The position numbers and the translations under genes were made by a program. Positions 37,301 through 44,163 of a DNA stretch of 64,000 nucleotides are shown here, one piece after another. The notes under the pieces were generated by a model. The model searched no databases. It had not been told where the DNA came from and worked only from the letters and a program-made list of their open reading frames with translations. How positions within the stretch are numbered: position 1 is the first letter of the stretch; each line of letters begins with the position of its first letter. This DNA comes from CAWCTD01 sp963798455 (GTDB lineage Bacteria > Acidobacteriota > Terriglobia > Bryobacterales > Bryobacteraceae), in NCBI GenBank assembly GCA_963798455.1, contig CAWCTD010000003.1, positions 1,984,001-2,048,000 on the forward strand, read 5' to 3'.

Positions 37301-38299
37301 GGGCGCTCGGCGAACGTGAACGACAAAGAGTGCGCCTACGAGTTGTCGCCCCTGACGCGTTGGAGGATCGGCGGCGCCAGCAGCACGCCCCTTGACATGG
37401 CTCCGCCACCCAAGCCGGTGTTCGGAATCCACCCGACCGGTCGAGGGTCGGTCGAACTGATGGGCATCGGTTTCGAGAACCTGACCAATACCAGGACCAT
37501 CTCGGCGGGCACCCTGTCCATGCACTACTGGCCGGAACTGGCCGGCCCGTCGCAGGTACTTCTGAGCCAGGCGGCCGGCGCCCAGGATGCTACCATCCAC
37601 CTGTCCGCGGCCGGCGGCGCGCAGCCAGGAAGCCTGATTCAAATCGACGCGGAGATCCTGGAGGTCACCGAAGTCCTGAATGGCGGGACCGAGTACGCCG
37701 TCAACCGGGGATTGCATGGCAGCCTGGCGGAGGCTCACGAGGACTGCGCGGCTGTCTATCACCTGAGCAAGAAGGTCTACATTCTGCCGTTCACGAGAGA
37801 TTTCTTCGGCAGCCCGGCCAGCGGCAATTACAGCTTTCCCATCTACCAGCCGGACGTCAGAATCGCGAGCGCGGAACTGGTGATGACTAACATGCGCGGC
37901 AACGGCGAACCGTCCCAGGTGTGCCTCACCATCACCACGGACTACGGCGTAAGGACCCTGTCGGGCGGCCAGCTCTCGATTCAGGTTGAGGGCTATCTGG
38001 CGATTCAATCCGACGTGGCTCCGCCGCTGGTCATCGAAGAATCACATTCCGTCCGGGACATCTTCGCGGTGATACACGAGGCGCCGACGGGCGGCCCGCT
38101 TGAACTGCAATTGCGCCAGAACGCCGACACGCACTGCCGGCTGACGATTCCGGAGGGAGCCACCATCTCCAACGTGGTCGACGGTTTCGGTCTGCCGCCA
38201 CTGGTGGCTGGCGCGCAGCTCAATCTGGACATCCTCACGGTGCCCCCGGCGGGCGCGGGCACCCCGGGACGCGACCTGACGGTCACCATCCGACTCTGA
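34370..38299 (+). CDS. large tail hub/tip protein (gpL/gpJ-like)
   Basis: The 1309-residue protein has a gpL-like N-terminus, with cysteines 156, 185, 207 and 214 (RRCPWKFP, FFRCGYS, SSCDYTRPQC), where the last pair is seven apart as in the iron-sulfur site of lambda gpL. A middle part resembles the hub of tip proteins (LLDILRRSGWATEEIDLGSF, RFSVEFQDEFNEYQQDSLSL). Then come fibronectin-like repeats (TLYYAVSALATDESESPLSF). The last 35 residues (LVAGAQLNLDILTVPPAGAG) recur at 41553-41657. It is the main host-contact candidate. A TAGGAGAATC ribosome site precedes the ATG. Confidence 0.7.
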   Translation: MASISDLKELSATQTPLFLFTFQLTSGLLERWSTHSVDVDSEAYSARVAAHNLFEMRSDSEDGIDSLSRLSVTLANTDSYCSQIERSTGWKGAKVTVRFLFFDLKNGSPASESTVIFRGVANSPDEITENTLRLTLTNRMNFQRLLLPEVRIQRRCPWKFPVTSEQRAEATTGGPRGQYSPFFRCGYSPDTAGGTGTLDGAAPFSSCDYTRPQCEQRGMFSQDTSANPTRRFGGIEFVPPTIQVRTYGDKTYHLSPAVENEGRYNDFVPIVYGTGWYAPPIVFARNDGNLTRLEVLLGMGEIQGVLRVVVNDTEIPPGRAGTNMTATGWYNVVSKGTRTGEFNPDFTDASGAPLGDPYGSLAYLSVVVPNRVNDGQSLPKVQVLIEGSKVARYASNGAYLGDEFDSNPAWILLDILRRSGWATEEIDLGSFAEAAAYCAEHIEAKDLYGNPILIPRFQCNLVLRRRRSVAEVVRGIRSASRLFLTLSEDGHVRLRGENTIGQQQPLKPAGSNSEAPLNDGWPCYEFGDGTSGFSGILRKGNGEPTIRFWTRSAADTPNRFSVEFQDEFNEYQQDSLSLVDVDDVLRTGQEISVTLNALGISNFHQAARIIQLQLDKSIRGNMYVQFDTSVRGVGLKPGDIITLTYLKEGLLRQPFRIKSIAPGMNHRTMTITAQVHSDDWYTDTADGSGSGRRRQAGSEVGLPRPLLGSLLDEEGESQFEITERTEQAADGQMSVALQAGFVTPRQPSATNIDIPLVNLSATVSDTGGTLAGDQTLYYAVSALATDESESPLSFLVRATIPEGSSTNSVQLTGLSFAPETSGLHVYRGKDPVHLFRIASAQPVASAFLDTGLPSQLVAPPDENYDHANFYWRIELQPEQNATIHSSSTVGNETLQMPANAYRGAVVRITKGKGRAQERGVLSNSTTTLELASAWETEPDATSSFVVADSGWRFGVMGRTSPVEFDVPNRIGATVHISGRSANVNDKECAYELSPLTRWRIGGASSTPLDMAPPPKPVFGIHPTGRGSVELMGIGFENLTNTRTISAGTLSMHYWPELAGPSQVLLSQAAGAQDATIHLSAAGGAQPGSLIQIDAEILEVTEVLNGGTEYAVNRGLHGSLAEAHEDCAAVYHLSKKVYILPFTRDFFGSPASGNYSFPIYQPDVRIASAELVMTNMRGNGEPSQVCLTITTDYGVRTLSGGQLSIQVEGYLAIQSDVAPPLVIEESHSVRDIFAVIHEAPTGGPLELQLRQNADTHCRLTIPEGATISNVVDGFGLPPLVAGAQLNLDILTVPPAGAGTPGRDLTVTIRL
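38195..38299 (+). repeat. 105-bp direct repeat, copy 1 (3' end of the tail hub gene)
   Basis: These 105 bases encode the final 34 residues and stop of the hub gene. They match 41553-41657 at 99 of 105 positions. The two copies border the cargo segment. Confidence 0.8.
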
Positions 38300-38400
38300 G
38301 AAACACTCTGCAAACGAGGGGCGCTTCGCGGTAGAGTGCGTTCTTGACTTCCTAATTGCCGCCCCGACAGTTTGGCTCATCGGCGGCGGTATCGTGAAGC

Positions 38401-38756
38401 ATGCCCACAGCCAAGACCGAAAAGTACGCCTACGTAGTCTATGTGTCGCCCTCGATTCTGCGCCTGCCGGCGATGCTGCATTTACTGGCAGGGATGAAAG
38501 CACTTAGGCTGGATGTCCCGGATGGCGAAGACGAGCGGAAACGACTGATCCAAGCCAAGCCCTTGAGAACGTAGGATGGGTACAGACCTGGCCCAAGCAG
38601 GTCGATCCGACCCCGACCTTCGGTCCGATACTTGTCTTTGAGAACCCTAAGACGAAGATGACGCTTCAGGTACCGTGGCACAGCGTCCTCGGCATACTCA
38701 CCGTGTCCGATGAGTCGGCCCGGACCATTATGGGGTTCACTCCCCGGCTTGGCTGA
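38401..38756 (+). pseudogene. small gene with a probable frameshift
   Basis: The frame from ATG 38401 gives 57 residues (MPTAKTEKYAYVVYVSPSIL) and stops at 38574. In the -1 frame the sequence from about 38565 continues ENVGWVQTWPKQVDPTPTFG and on to a stop at 38756, in a manner that looks coding. One extra base near 38564 would join the two into a protein of about 118 residues. No family was recognised. A genuine short gene remains possible. Confidence 0.4.
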
Positions 38757-38918
38757 CCTTCGGCCCCGGACCAAACAGCGGATGGACTCCAGACACACAA
38801 CGGCCCGTGGCCAACGTCACCGACCACTGGCCTGAACCTGCTTCAGAACTCGAGAACTACCCCACCGGCATCGTAACGCGAGGCCCTCCGCAGGTATGGA
38901 TGGCTTCAGAGCAGTGGG

Positions 38919-39344
38919 TCATTTTGGAAGTCGCTGCTCAAGTTCGTAGATGCGACGCTCGTAGTTTTCGAGTTTGGTGGCAAAGTCTACTCTCTGAAGA
39001 TAGCCCTGTAGTCCCGAGACTTTGTCCCCCTGAACGCCAACGGCTTTTTCAATGTCCGTCACTCGATCTGGCAGCGGTTTAGGGGCTGATAGTGGCGTGC
39101 GCCCCGACGCGGTGTAGAGCCGAATCTTCAAGCTCGGCCACGTCGCAACAAGGGTCAACCAGGCAACAGCCAGAATCAGGGCTATAACGTGGCCGCGTGG
39201 ACTTAGCGCAGCCTCCCATGCCGCCCGCGAGAGCCGCCGAATAAGGTCAACCCTCCCAGCCAGATCAAGGGCTTGCCAAATAAGCACAAGCCATCCTGGG
39301 ATGGTGGGCGTAGTGAACAAACGTGTAGTGTGTGCTCGCTCCAT
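38919..39344 (-). CDS. uncharacterised membrane protein with coiled coil
   Basis: The 141-residue product has one or two hydrophobic segments (LVLIWQALDLAGRVDLIRRL, HVIALILAVAWLTLVATWP) and a C-terminal coiled coil (ENYERRIYELEQRL). In a phage setting this shape suits a spanin or holin-like role, but no motif supports that. It lies on the minus strand in the cargo next to the hub gene, with an overlapping frame at 39203-39472 of unclear reality. Confidence 0.4.
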   Translation of the reverse strand: MERAHTTRLFTTPTIPGWLVLIWQALDLAGRVDLIRRLSRAAWEAALSPRGHVIALILAVAWLTLVATWPSLKIRLYTASGRTPLSAPKPLPDRVTDIEKAVGVQGDKVSGLQGYLQRVDFATKLENYERRIYELEQRLPK

Positions 39345-39559
39345 CCCCCCAGACTACCTCCCGTTGATCCTGCGTGACTGGCATCTCGCAGTTCTATTTC
39401 CAACCCGGCGAAGAAGCCGGCCAAGATCGCCCCACCACCGATTTCCGCGCACGCAGCGCAGGGCGGTGTCATAAAGCCGCGTTGAGGGCTTGAAAGTTGC
39501 CCCCGGCCGCGGCACCGCCCGTCCTGCTCGAACAGATCAACGGTCTGCTCCGTAGTGCG
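39345..39559. other. gap in the cargo segment
   Basis: Nothing convincing was found in this stretch of 215 bases. A minus-strand frame at 39203-39472 enters it (TPPCAACAEIGGGAILAGFF) but overlaps the membrane gene and shows no family. Confidence 0.3.
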
Positions 39560-40186
39560 CTAGATGCTGGTTGATGGCTCGCCGCCGCTCACAAGGGTTG
39601 GGCCTCCTCTGGAAAGCACAACGCCTGGAGTCTGGTACACGATGGCTCCGGCTATTACCACAGCCGGATTCTTCACGCCGAACGTATGCGTTCGACCGCC
39701 ATGCCCCTCGGCAGCCTTGCTCCCCTCGTACTTCCAGTGGTCTTCCTTGAGAAACGGTATATCCACACGCCAGACCAGCACGCACCTGCCGAGCTTCATA
39801 CGTTTGGTCGGGTCAATCGCATAGCGCCAGACTATGTACCATCCCGAGTGGTTGTAATGCGACTGGATGGCCCACGGCCTGGTACTACCCTTGGATTCCA
39901 GAGATTCGATCGGTGGGGGGGTCAAACGACCGCGGAGCGACAAATCTGGGAATCGCTGTTGAGCTATGTCGGGATGCTTGTGCCGCTTGTAGGGACTGAG
40001 TGAACCGAGGGCGCGGACGCCCAAAATCCCGATCACACCACTGAAGATGTTGGCTTGCTCGAAATATAGTTCAATTAACTCTTCGGCCTTCTCCTCGACA
40101 AAGCCAATTGCGTTGCCTATGTGCGCGATAGTCAGGCCGGGCGGCAACGGCACTGCACGATCAAAGCCGTCTGCTGAGAGGGCCAC
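39560..40186 (-). CDS. uncharacterised protein of the cargo segment
   Basis: The 208-residue product has alpha/beta segments (IGNAIGFVEEKAEELIELYF) and a WYIVWRYAIDPTKRMKLGRC and GRTHTFGVKNPAV end that looks like a folded domain. No family was recognised. It overlaps the methyltransferase gene upstream by 26 bases, typical of coupled genes on the same strand, and may be its partner in restriction or protection. Confidence 0.5.
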   Translation of the reverse strand: MALSADGFDRAVPLPPGLTIAHIGNAIGFVEEKAEELIELYFEQANIFSGVIGILGVRALGSLSPYKRHKHPDIAQQRFPDLSLRGRLTPPPIESLESKGSTRPWAIQSHYNHSGWYIVWRYAIDPTKRMKLGRCVLVWRVDIPFLKEDHWKYEGSKAAEGHGGRTHTFGVKNPAVVIAGAIVYQTPGVVLSRGGPTLVSGGEPSTSI

Positions 40187-41195
40187 GGTCAGGCTTGCCT
40201 TTTCCGTTCAAGTGTACAACACCGCTGGTCCTAATCACACGGGTTGTGCCGTTCACAGGAATGGAAGACAGCACGGGAATGGCCTTCTCTGCCATTGCGA
40301 AGAACACTGGGTCTACTTCAACCCCTATGCTCGTGTAGCCGACAGCGACAGCCGCGGCTATCGTGGACCCCGCACCCATAAAGGGGTCGAGCACGATCCC
40401 GCTCCCGAGCGGGAGAGATGCTCTGACGATCTGACGCATGAACGCCTGTGGCTTCAGAGAAGGGTGCGGAGCGATCTTGCGCTCTTCGGAACGAGTGGGA
40501 GAGGACGGGATTACATCCAAGAAGGGAGCATCAACCGAAGGCCTTCGGAGCCCTCCGGTCTTCCACTTACGGAGGCTGTCTTGTACCCTCCCCTCGCATG
40601 GCTTTCGGAAAAGCCCCCAGGGTTCCCAAGCTGATCGCGGCATAACCGTCACGTCCGAGAACTCTTCATGTGCGTTCTTCGGCCTGTCCCCGCCTCGCAG
40701 TGTTTGGACGAGCCTTATGATCTCGCCGCGCTTCTCAAAACCAGCCGCCATCATGGGCATGTAGACGAGGTGCGAAAGCAACGGGCTGCTTGCGATGAAC
40801 AAGTGGCCACCAGGCACCAAAATCCTCAGCGCCCTGACGGCAAAGGATCTGAAGAATGTACTCAACTGCTGAAGGTCCGATTCGGTCAGAACCGTGAAGC
40901 GGGGAATTGGATTCCGTTGGCACCCATCAAAGGACGGCGGTATCCGCCAGATGCCACCCCTTCGGTTTCGCAGTTTCCATTTCTCCTCCGTCGTATACTC
41001 CCTAAGCCCGTATGGCGGATCAGTGACGATAGCCTGAATGGAACACTCTGGTTGCGCCTCCATCCACACAAGACAATCGGTCAGGTGGAGAGAATAATGG
41101 ACCTTACTTGCTTCTCGACTTGCAGAGACGTGTTCCGCTCGAATCGCCACCGTCTCGGCTCGCGGAGACCTAAGCAGAACGTGTGGACTCGTCAT
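40161..41195 (-). CDS. DNA methyltransferase, DPPY-type (N6-adenine or N4-cytosine)
   Basis: The 344-residue enzyme has motif IV DPPY (residues 59-62) near the N-terminus, and motif I in the C-terminal half, with VLDPFMGAGST. This order marks the beta class. The start at 41195 follows GAAGGGAGACC; the frame also allows 41237. It modifies DNA at an unknown sequence, and no cognate restriction enzyme was recognised. Such orphan methylases are common phage or mobile cargo. It sits between the two copies of the hub-end repeat. Confidence 0.85.
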   Translation of the reverse strand: MTSPHVLLRSPRAETVAIRAEHVSASREASKVHYSLHLTDCLVWMEAQPECSIQAIVTDPPYGLREYTTEEKWKLRNRRGGIWRIPPSFDGCQRNPIPRFTVLTESDLQQLSTFFRSFAVRALRILVPGGHLFIASSPLLSHLVYMPMMAAGFEKRGEIIRLVQTLRGGDRPKNAHEEFSDVTVMPRSAWEPWGLFRKPCEGRVQDSLRKWKTGGLRRPSVDAPFLDVIPSSPTRSEERKIAPHPSLKPQAFMRQIVRASLPLGSGIVLDPFMGAGSTIAAAVAVGYTSIGVEVDPVFFAMAEKAIPVLSSIPVNGTTRVIRTSGVVHLNGKGKPDRGPLSRRL

Positions 41196-41358
41196 GGTTG
41201 GTCTCCCTTCTGGAAAGATAAAGCTCAATTGCATCAATGAGAAGATCGGCCATGGGCCTATTCTCCTGCACGGCCCTGATCTTGAGATGCCGATACAACT
41301 CCACGGGCAGCCTAAAGGTCGATTTGGTCGTTGGGATTAGGGGCAACTGTTCTGCCAT
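41170..41358 (-). CDS. ribbon-helix-helix regulator
   Basis: A 62-residue protein (MAEQLPLIPTTKSTFRLPVE) with the short strand STFRLPVELY and the helices HLKIRAVQENRPMADLLIDA, as in CopG/Arc-type repressors. It precedes and overlaps the methyltransferase by 26 bases and probably controls it. The ATG at 41358 follows AAAGGTGG at a good spacing; the open frame extends 13 codons further. Confidence 0.65.
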   Translation of the reverse strand: MAEQLPLIPTTKSTFRLPVELYRHLKIRAVQENRPMADLLIDAIELYLSRRETNHDESTRSA

Positions 41359-41764
41359 CTTGCCACCTTTACAGCAGTATGGCAGGCGTCTCGGCAATAG
41401 TCAAGGACGATTTGATCTACCGCAACTCTCTTCCCGGAGCGCTCCGCCCTGCATCGGGAAGCAACCGCATCCGCCACCGGGACCGAAACCGGGACCCCGC
41501 CCCCTACCTGATTTCCGGCGCTCATGGAGTTGCCTCTTCTTCCCGCTTCTGTCCGCCACTGGTGGCCGGTGCGCAGCTCAATCTGGACATCCTCTCGGTG
41601 CCCCCGGCGGGCGCGGGCACCCCGGGACGCGACCTGACGGTAACGATCCGTCTCTGACAGACAGGCGCGCAAGCGAGGGCTCGATGGACCGGGCCGCTCA
41701 ATGCTATTGTGGAACTAGAAGCGCAGAGACGGGACCGAGAGGAGCTACGCCACCTGGATAGGTC
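41359..41764. other. junction between cargo and chromosome
   Basis: No independent gene is supported here. The segment holds the second copy of the hub-gene end (41553-41657). An open frame from 41331 ends with that repeat but its first part is not gene-like. The promoter of the VWFA gene must lie in the last 100 bases; none stood out. Confidence 0.5.
41553..41657 (+). repeat. 105-bp direct repeat, copy 2 (orphan hub-gene 3' end)
   Basis: The sequence repeats the end of the tail hub gene (six mismatches in 105), still in an open frame that ends at the same stop position. It lies outside the cargo on the right. Confidence 0.85.
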
Positions 41765-42850
41765 ATGTCTAGCCTGAAGATGCTCTCCGTGGGCCTTCTG
41801 GCCCTTACGCTGTTCGCTCAACAAGAGGATGTCCCCGGTCAGGTCTTCCGGGCTACGGTCAACATGGTCGTGGCGCCGGTCACTGTGACCGACAGCGACG
41901 GCAGCTACGTCAGTGATTTGAAACCCAGCGACTTCCGCCTTTTGGACAACGACAAGCCGCAGGACATCAAGGTCGATGTCGCCTACATCCCCATTTCGCT
42001 CGTGGTGGCGGTTCAGGCCAACTGGGACATGGAGGCCATCCTGCCTAAACTGCGGAGAATCGGCCCTTTGTTTCAGGGCCTCGTGACGGGCGATCAGGGT
42101 GAAGTCGCGGTTCTCTGCTTCGACCACCGGATTCAGGTCCTTCAGGATTTTACGAATGATTCGGACTTGATCTCGCAGGCCATGCTGAAGTTGAAGCAGG
42201 GCAGTTCAACCAGCGCCATGATCGACGCCGTAACCACGGGGATTCGGATGCTTGCCCGGCGGCCCAGCAATCGCCGCCGGATCATCCTTCTCATCAGCGA
42301 AACACGAGACCGGGGAAGCGAGGGAAGACTGCGCGACGCCCTCACGCTGGCTCAGATCGATAACGTCCTCATCTACACGGTCAACGTCAACCGGCTGGTC
42401 ACGACTTTCACGACGAAGATGATGGCACCCAGGCCGGACCCGTTTCCAGCCGGATCGAGGCCGCTTCCGCCGAATGTTCCCCCCACGCCGGAAGCGACCC
42501 GGCAAATCGGCGTCACGGGCCCCTCCAATTCGGCCAACTTCATCCCGTTGTTCGTCGAGATCTTCAAGCAGGTGAAGGCGATCTTCGTGGACAACCCATC
42601 GGAGGTCTTCACCGGCTACACCGGCGGACGGGAGTATTCCTTCCTCAGTCAAAGGGACTTGGAGCGCGCCATCGGCGACATGGGGCGGGAACTGCACAGC
42701 CAGTACCTCGTCAGTTACAACCCCAACAACAAGATGGAGGCCGGCTGGCACGATATCAAAGTACAGGTTCTGGATTCCACCGGCAGGGAGCGGCGCGGGG
42801 TGAAGGTGCGCTGCCGCCCCGGCTACTGGATGGCGGCCGTGCCGGAGTAG
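41765..42850 (+). CDS. VWFA-related domain protein of the acidobacterial type
   Basis: The 361-residue protein starts with a signal-like segment (MLSVGLLALTLFAQQ), then VNMVVAPVTVTDSDGSYVSD and LKPSDFRLLDNDKPQDIK, the lead-in domain of acidobacterial VWFA-related proteins. The VWA domain shows ISLVVAVQANWDME where a DxSxS metal site is expected, so the MIDAS residues are altered. Function is unknown; relatives are multicopy in acidobacterial genomes. Its end overlaps the convergent Memo-like gene by 28 bases. Confidence 0.85.
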   Translation: MSSLKMLSVGLLALTLFAQQEDVPGQVFRATVNMVVAPVTVTDSDGSYVSDLKPSDFRLLDNDKPQDIKVDVAYIPISLVVAVQANWDMEAILPKLRRIGPLFQGLVTGDQGEVAVLCFDHRIQVLQDFTNDSDLISQAMLKLKQGSSTSAMIDAVTTGIRMLARRPSNRRRIILLISETRDRGSEGRLRDALTLAQIDNVLIYTVNVNRLVTTFTTKMMAPRPDPFPAGSRPLPPNVPPTPEATRQIGVTGPSNSANFIPLFVEIFKQVKAIFVDNPSEVFTGYTGGREYSFLSQRDLERAIGDMGRELHSQYLVSYNPNNKMEAGWHDIKVQVLDSTGRERRGVKVRCRPGYWMAAVPE

Positions 42851-44070
42851 CCCTCACCGCGGAAAGCGACCGCCCCGAAGCTCACCACACTGCGCTCATC
42901 GATGTTCCACTGGCCGTAACGAAGCACCTTTCCCCTCGCGTCCGGCCGGCTCCTGAGGAAGGTGTACAGGACCGAAGCGCCGCACCAGCGCAGGTCGTCT
43001 CCCGCTCCGCGGACTTGTTCCCAGAAACCATCGGCGTCGCCGGCCGTAACTCGCTCCAGCCGGGTTCGGTCACGCTCGGCGACCTCTGCCATCACCCCGC
43101 ACCGTGCCTCGACGGAGAAGCCATCCCCGTAACGTGGGCCGACGTGAGCCAGGTCGATGCCCAGGATCCAGAACAGGCGCTGTTGCTCTCTGGCGGCGAT
43201 CTCACCGAGGGCGCCCAGGAAAGCCTTGACGCCTGGATCGTCCTCGGGGGCTCCGCCCTCGAACAGGCTGCGCCCGAAGGGCCCGCAAAGCACCGGCAGG
43301 ATTCGAATGTCCGCTCCGCAGAGATGTTGCAGCAGGAGCACCTGAAACTCGATGGAGTGCTCGACGGCGTGGCAATAGTCCTCCATGGCGACCGCGGCGG
43401 CGGCCTTCTGGTTCAACTCGTCAACCAGGGCGACATCCGTGGTGGCCTGGCCAAGTGGAGTGACATACGGCTTGCGAGTGAGGCCGAACTTCTCGGACTG
43501 GCCGTGGTGCGACGTGCCCAGGATGACGAACGTTCGCTCCGCGTCCTCGGGCCGCAGGAGGCTGTAGGCTGCCTGGTAGCATTCGTGCCCGCCTTCGAAA
43601 CTAACGTGCGGCGCCGCGATTCCGATCAGGTTTTCGACCGCCGCCTCCGGTGGACGATGGTTCACGTACTCCTCCAACCGGGCCCGAAGCGCGTCCGTCT
43701 CGCCGGGGTAGGCCAGCCCCGCGTACGCGGCCTCCCGAACAGGGGACTCCGCAAAAGTCCGGTGCTTCTCCTCCCTTAATTGGGTGTAGACCTCGTCCTC
43801 AAGAAACCCGGCCTGGCTGAGGGCTTCGACCAAGTGATGTACCGCCTCGCTTACGCGCAGATCGCCGGTGGCCTGAACCAGCATCTGCCGGAGGTCGAGC
43901 TCCGTTGCTTCTCCATCGAAGAATCGCAGGCACTCCACCAGAACGGGTGGAATGATGAGAGTGGTGCCGGAGTAGTGCAGTGAATCACGGATAAGCAGGC
44001 CTGGCCTGTCGGGGACAGGCGAGGGCATGAAATCCAGGTTCGCCCTCAGCCTTGGCAAATGTTCCGCCAT
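42823..44070 (-). CDS. amrB: Memo-like protein (AmmeMemoRadiSam system protein B) with N-terminal extension
   Basis: Residues from about 135 onwards match the Memo family: IAAPHVSFEGGHECYQAAYS, TFVILGTSHHGQSEKFGLT, HAVEHSIEFQVLLLQH and DLAHVGPRYGDG supply the histidines and aspartate of the metal site. The first 130 residues form an additional domain (RDSLHYSGTTLIIPPVLVE) with a PqqD-like look. The family works with a radical SAM protein and AMMECR1, neither of which is here. It is divergent from the hydrolase fusion. Confidence 0.8.
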   Translation of the reverse strand: MAEHLPRLRANLDFMPSPVPDRPGLLIRDSLHYSGTTLIIPPVLVECLRFFDGEATELDLRQMLVQATGDLRVSEAVHHLVEALSQAGFLEDEVYTQLREEKHRTFAESPVREAAYAGLAYPGETDALRARLEEYVNHRPPEAAVENLIGIAAPHVSFEGGHECYQAAYSLLRPEDAERTFVILGTSHHGQSEKFGLTRKPYVTPLGQATTDVALVDELNQKAAAAVAMEDYCHAVEHSIEFQVLLLQHLCGADIRILPVLCGPFGRSLFEGGAPEDDPGVKAFLGALGEIAAREQQRLFWILGIDLAHVGPRYGDGFSVEARCGVMAEVAERDRTRLERVTAGDADGFWEQVRGAGDDLRWCGASVLYTFLRSRPDARGKVLRYGQWNIDERSVVSFGAVAFRGEGYSGTAAIQ

Positions 44071-44163
44071 CCGGCTACCATCTTAGCGGGCCGGGGCCGC
44101 GGCTGCCGAGGTGAACGGGGCGGTCATTCCCATCTTCGGCCAACCGTGAGTACCATAGCAGGC

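Noticed and set aside
39203..39472. 89-residue minus-strand frame in the cargo
   Set aside because: Overlaps a more plausible membrane protein and has no recognisable family or ribosome site.
41331..41657. 108-residue frame as a gene
   Set aside because: Only its end, a copy of the hub-gene terminus, is meaningful; the front part has no gene-like features.
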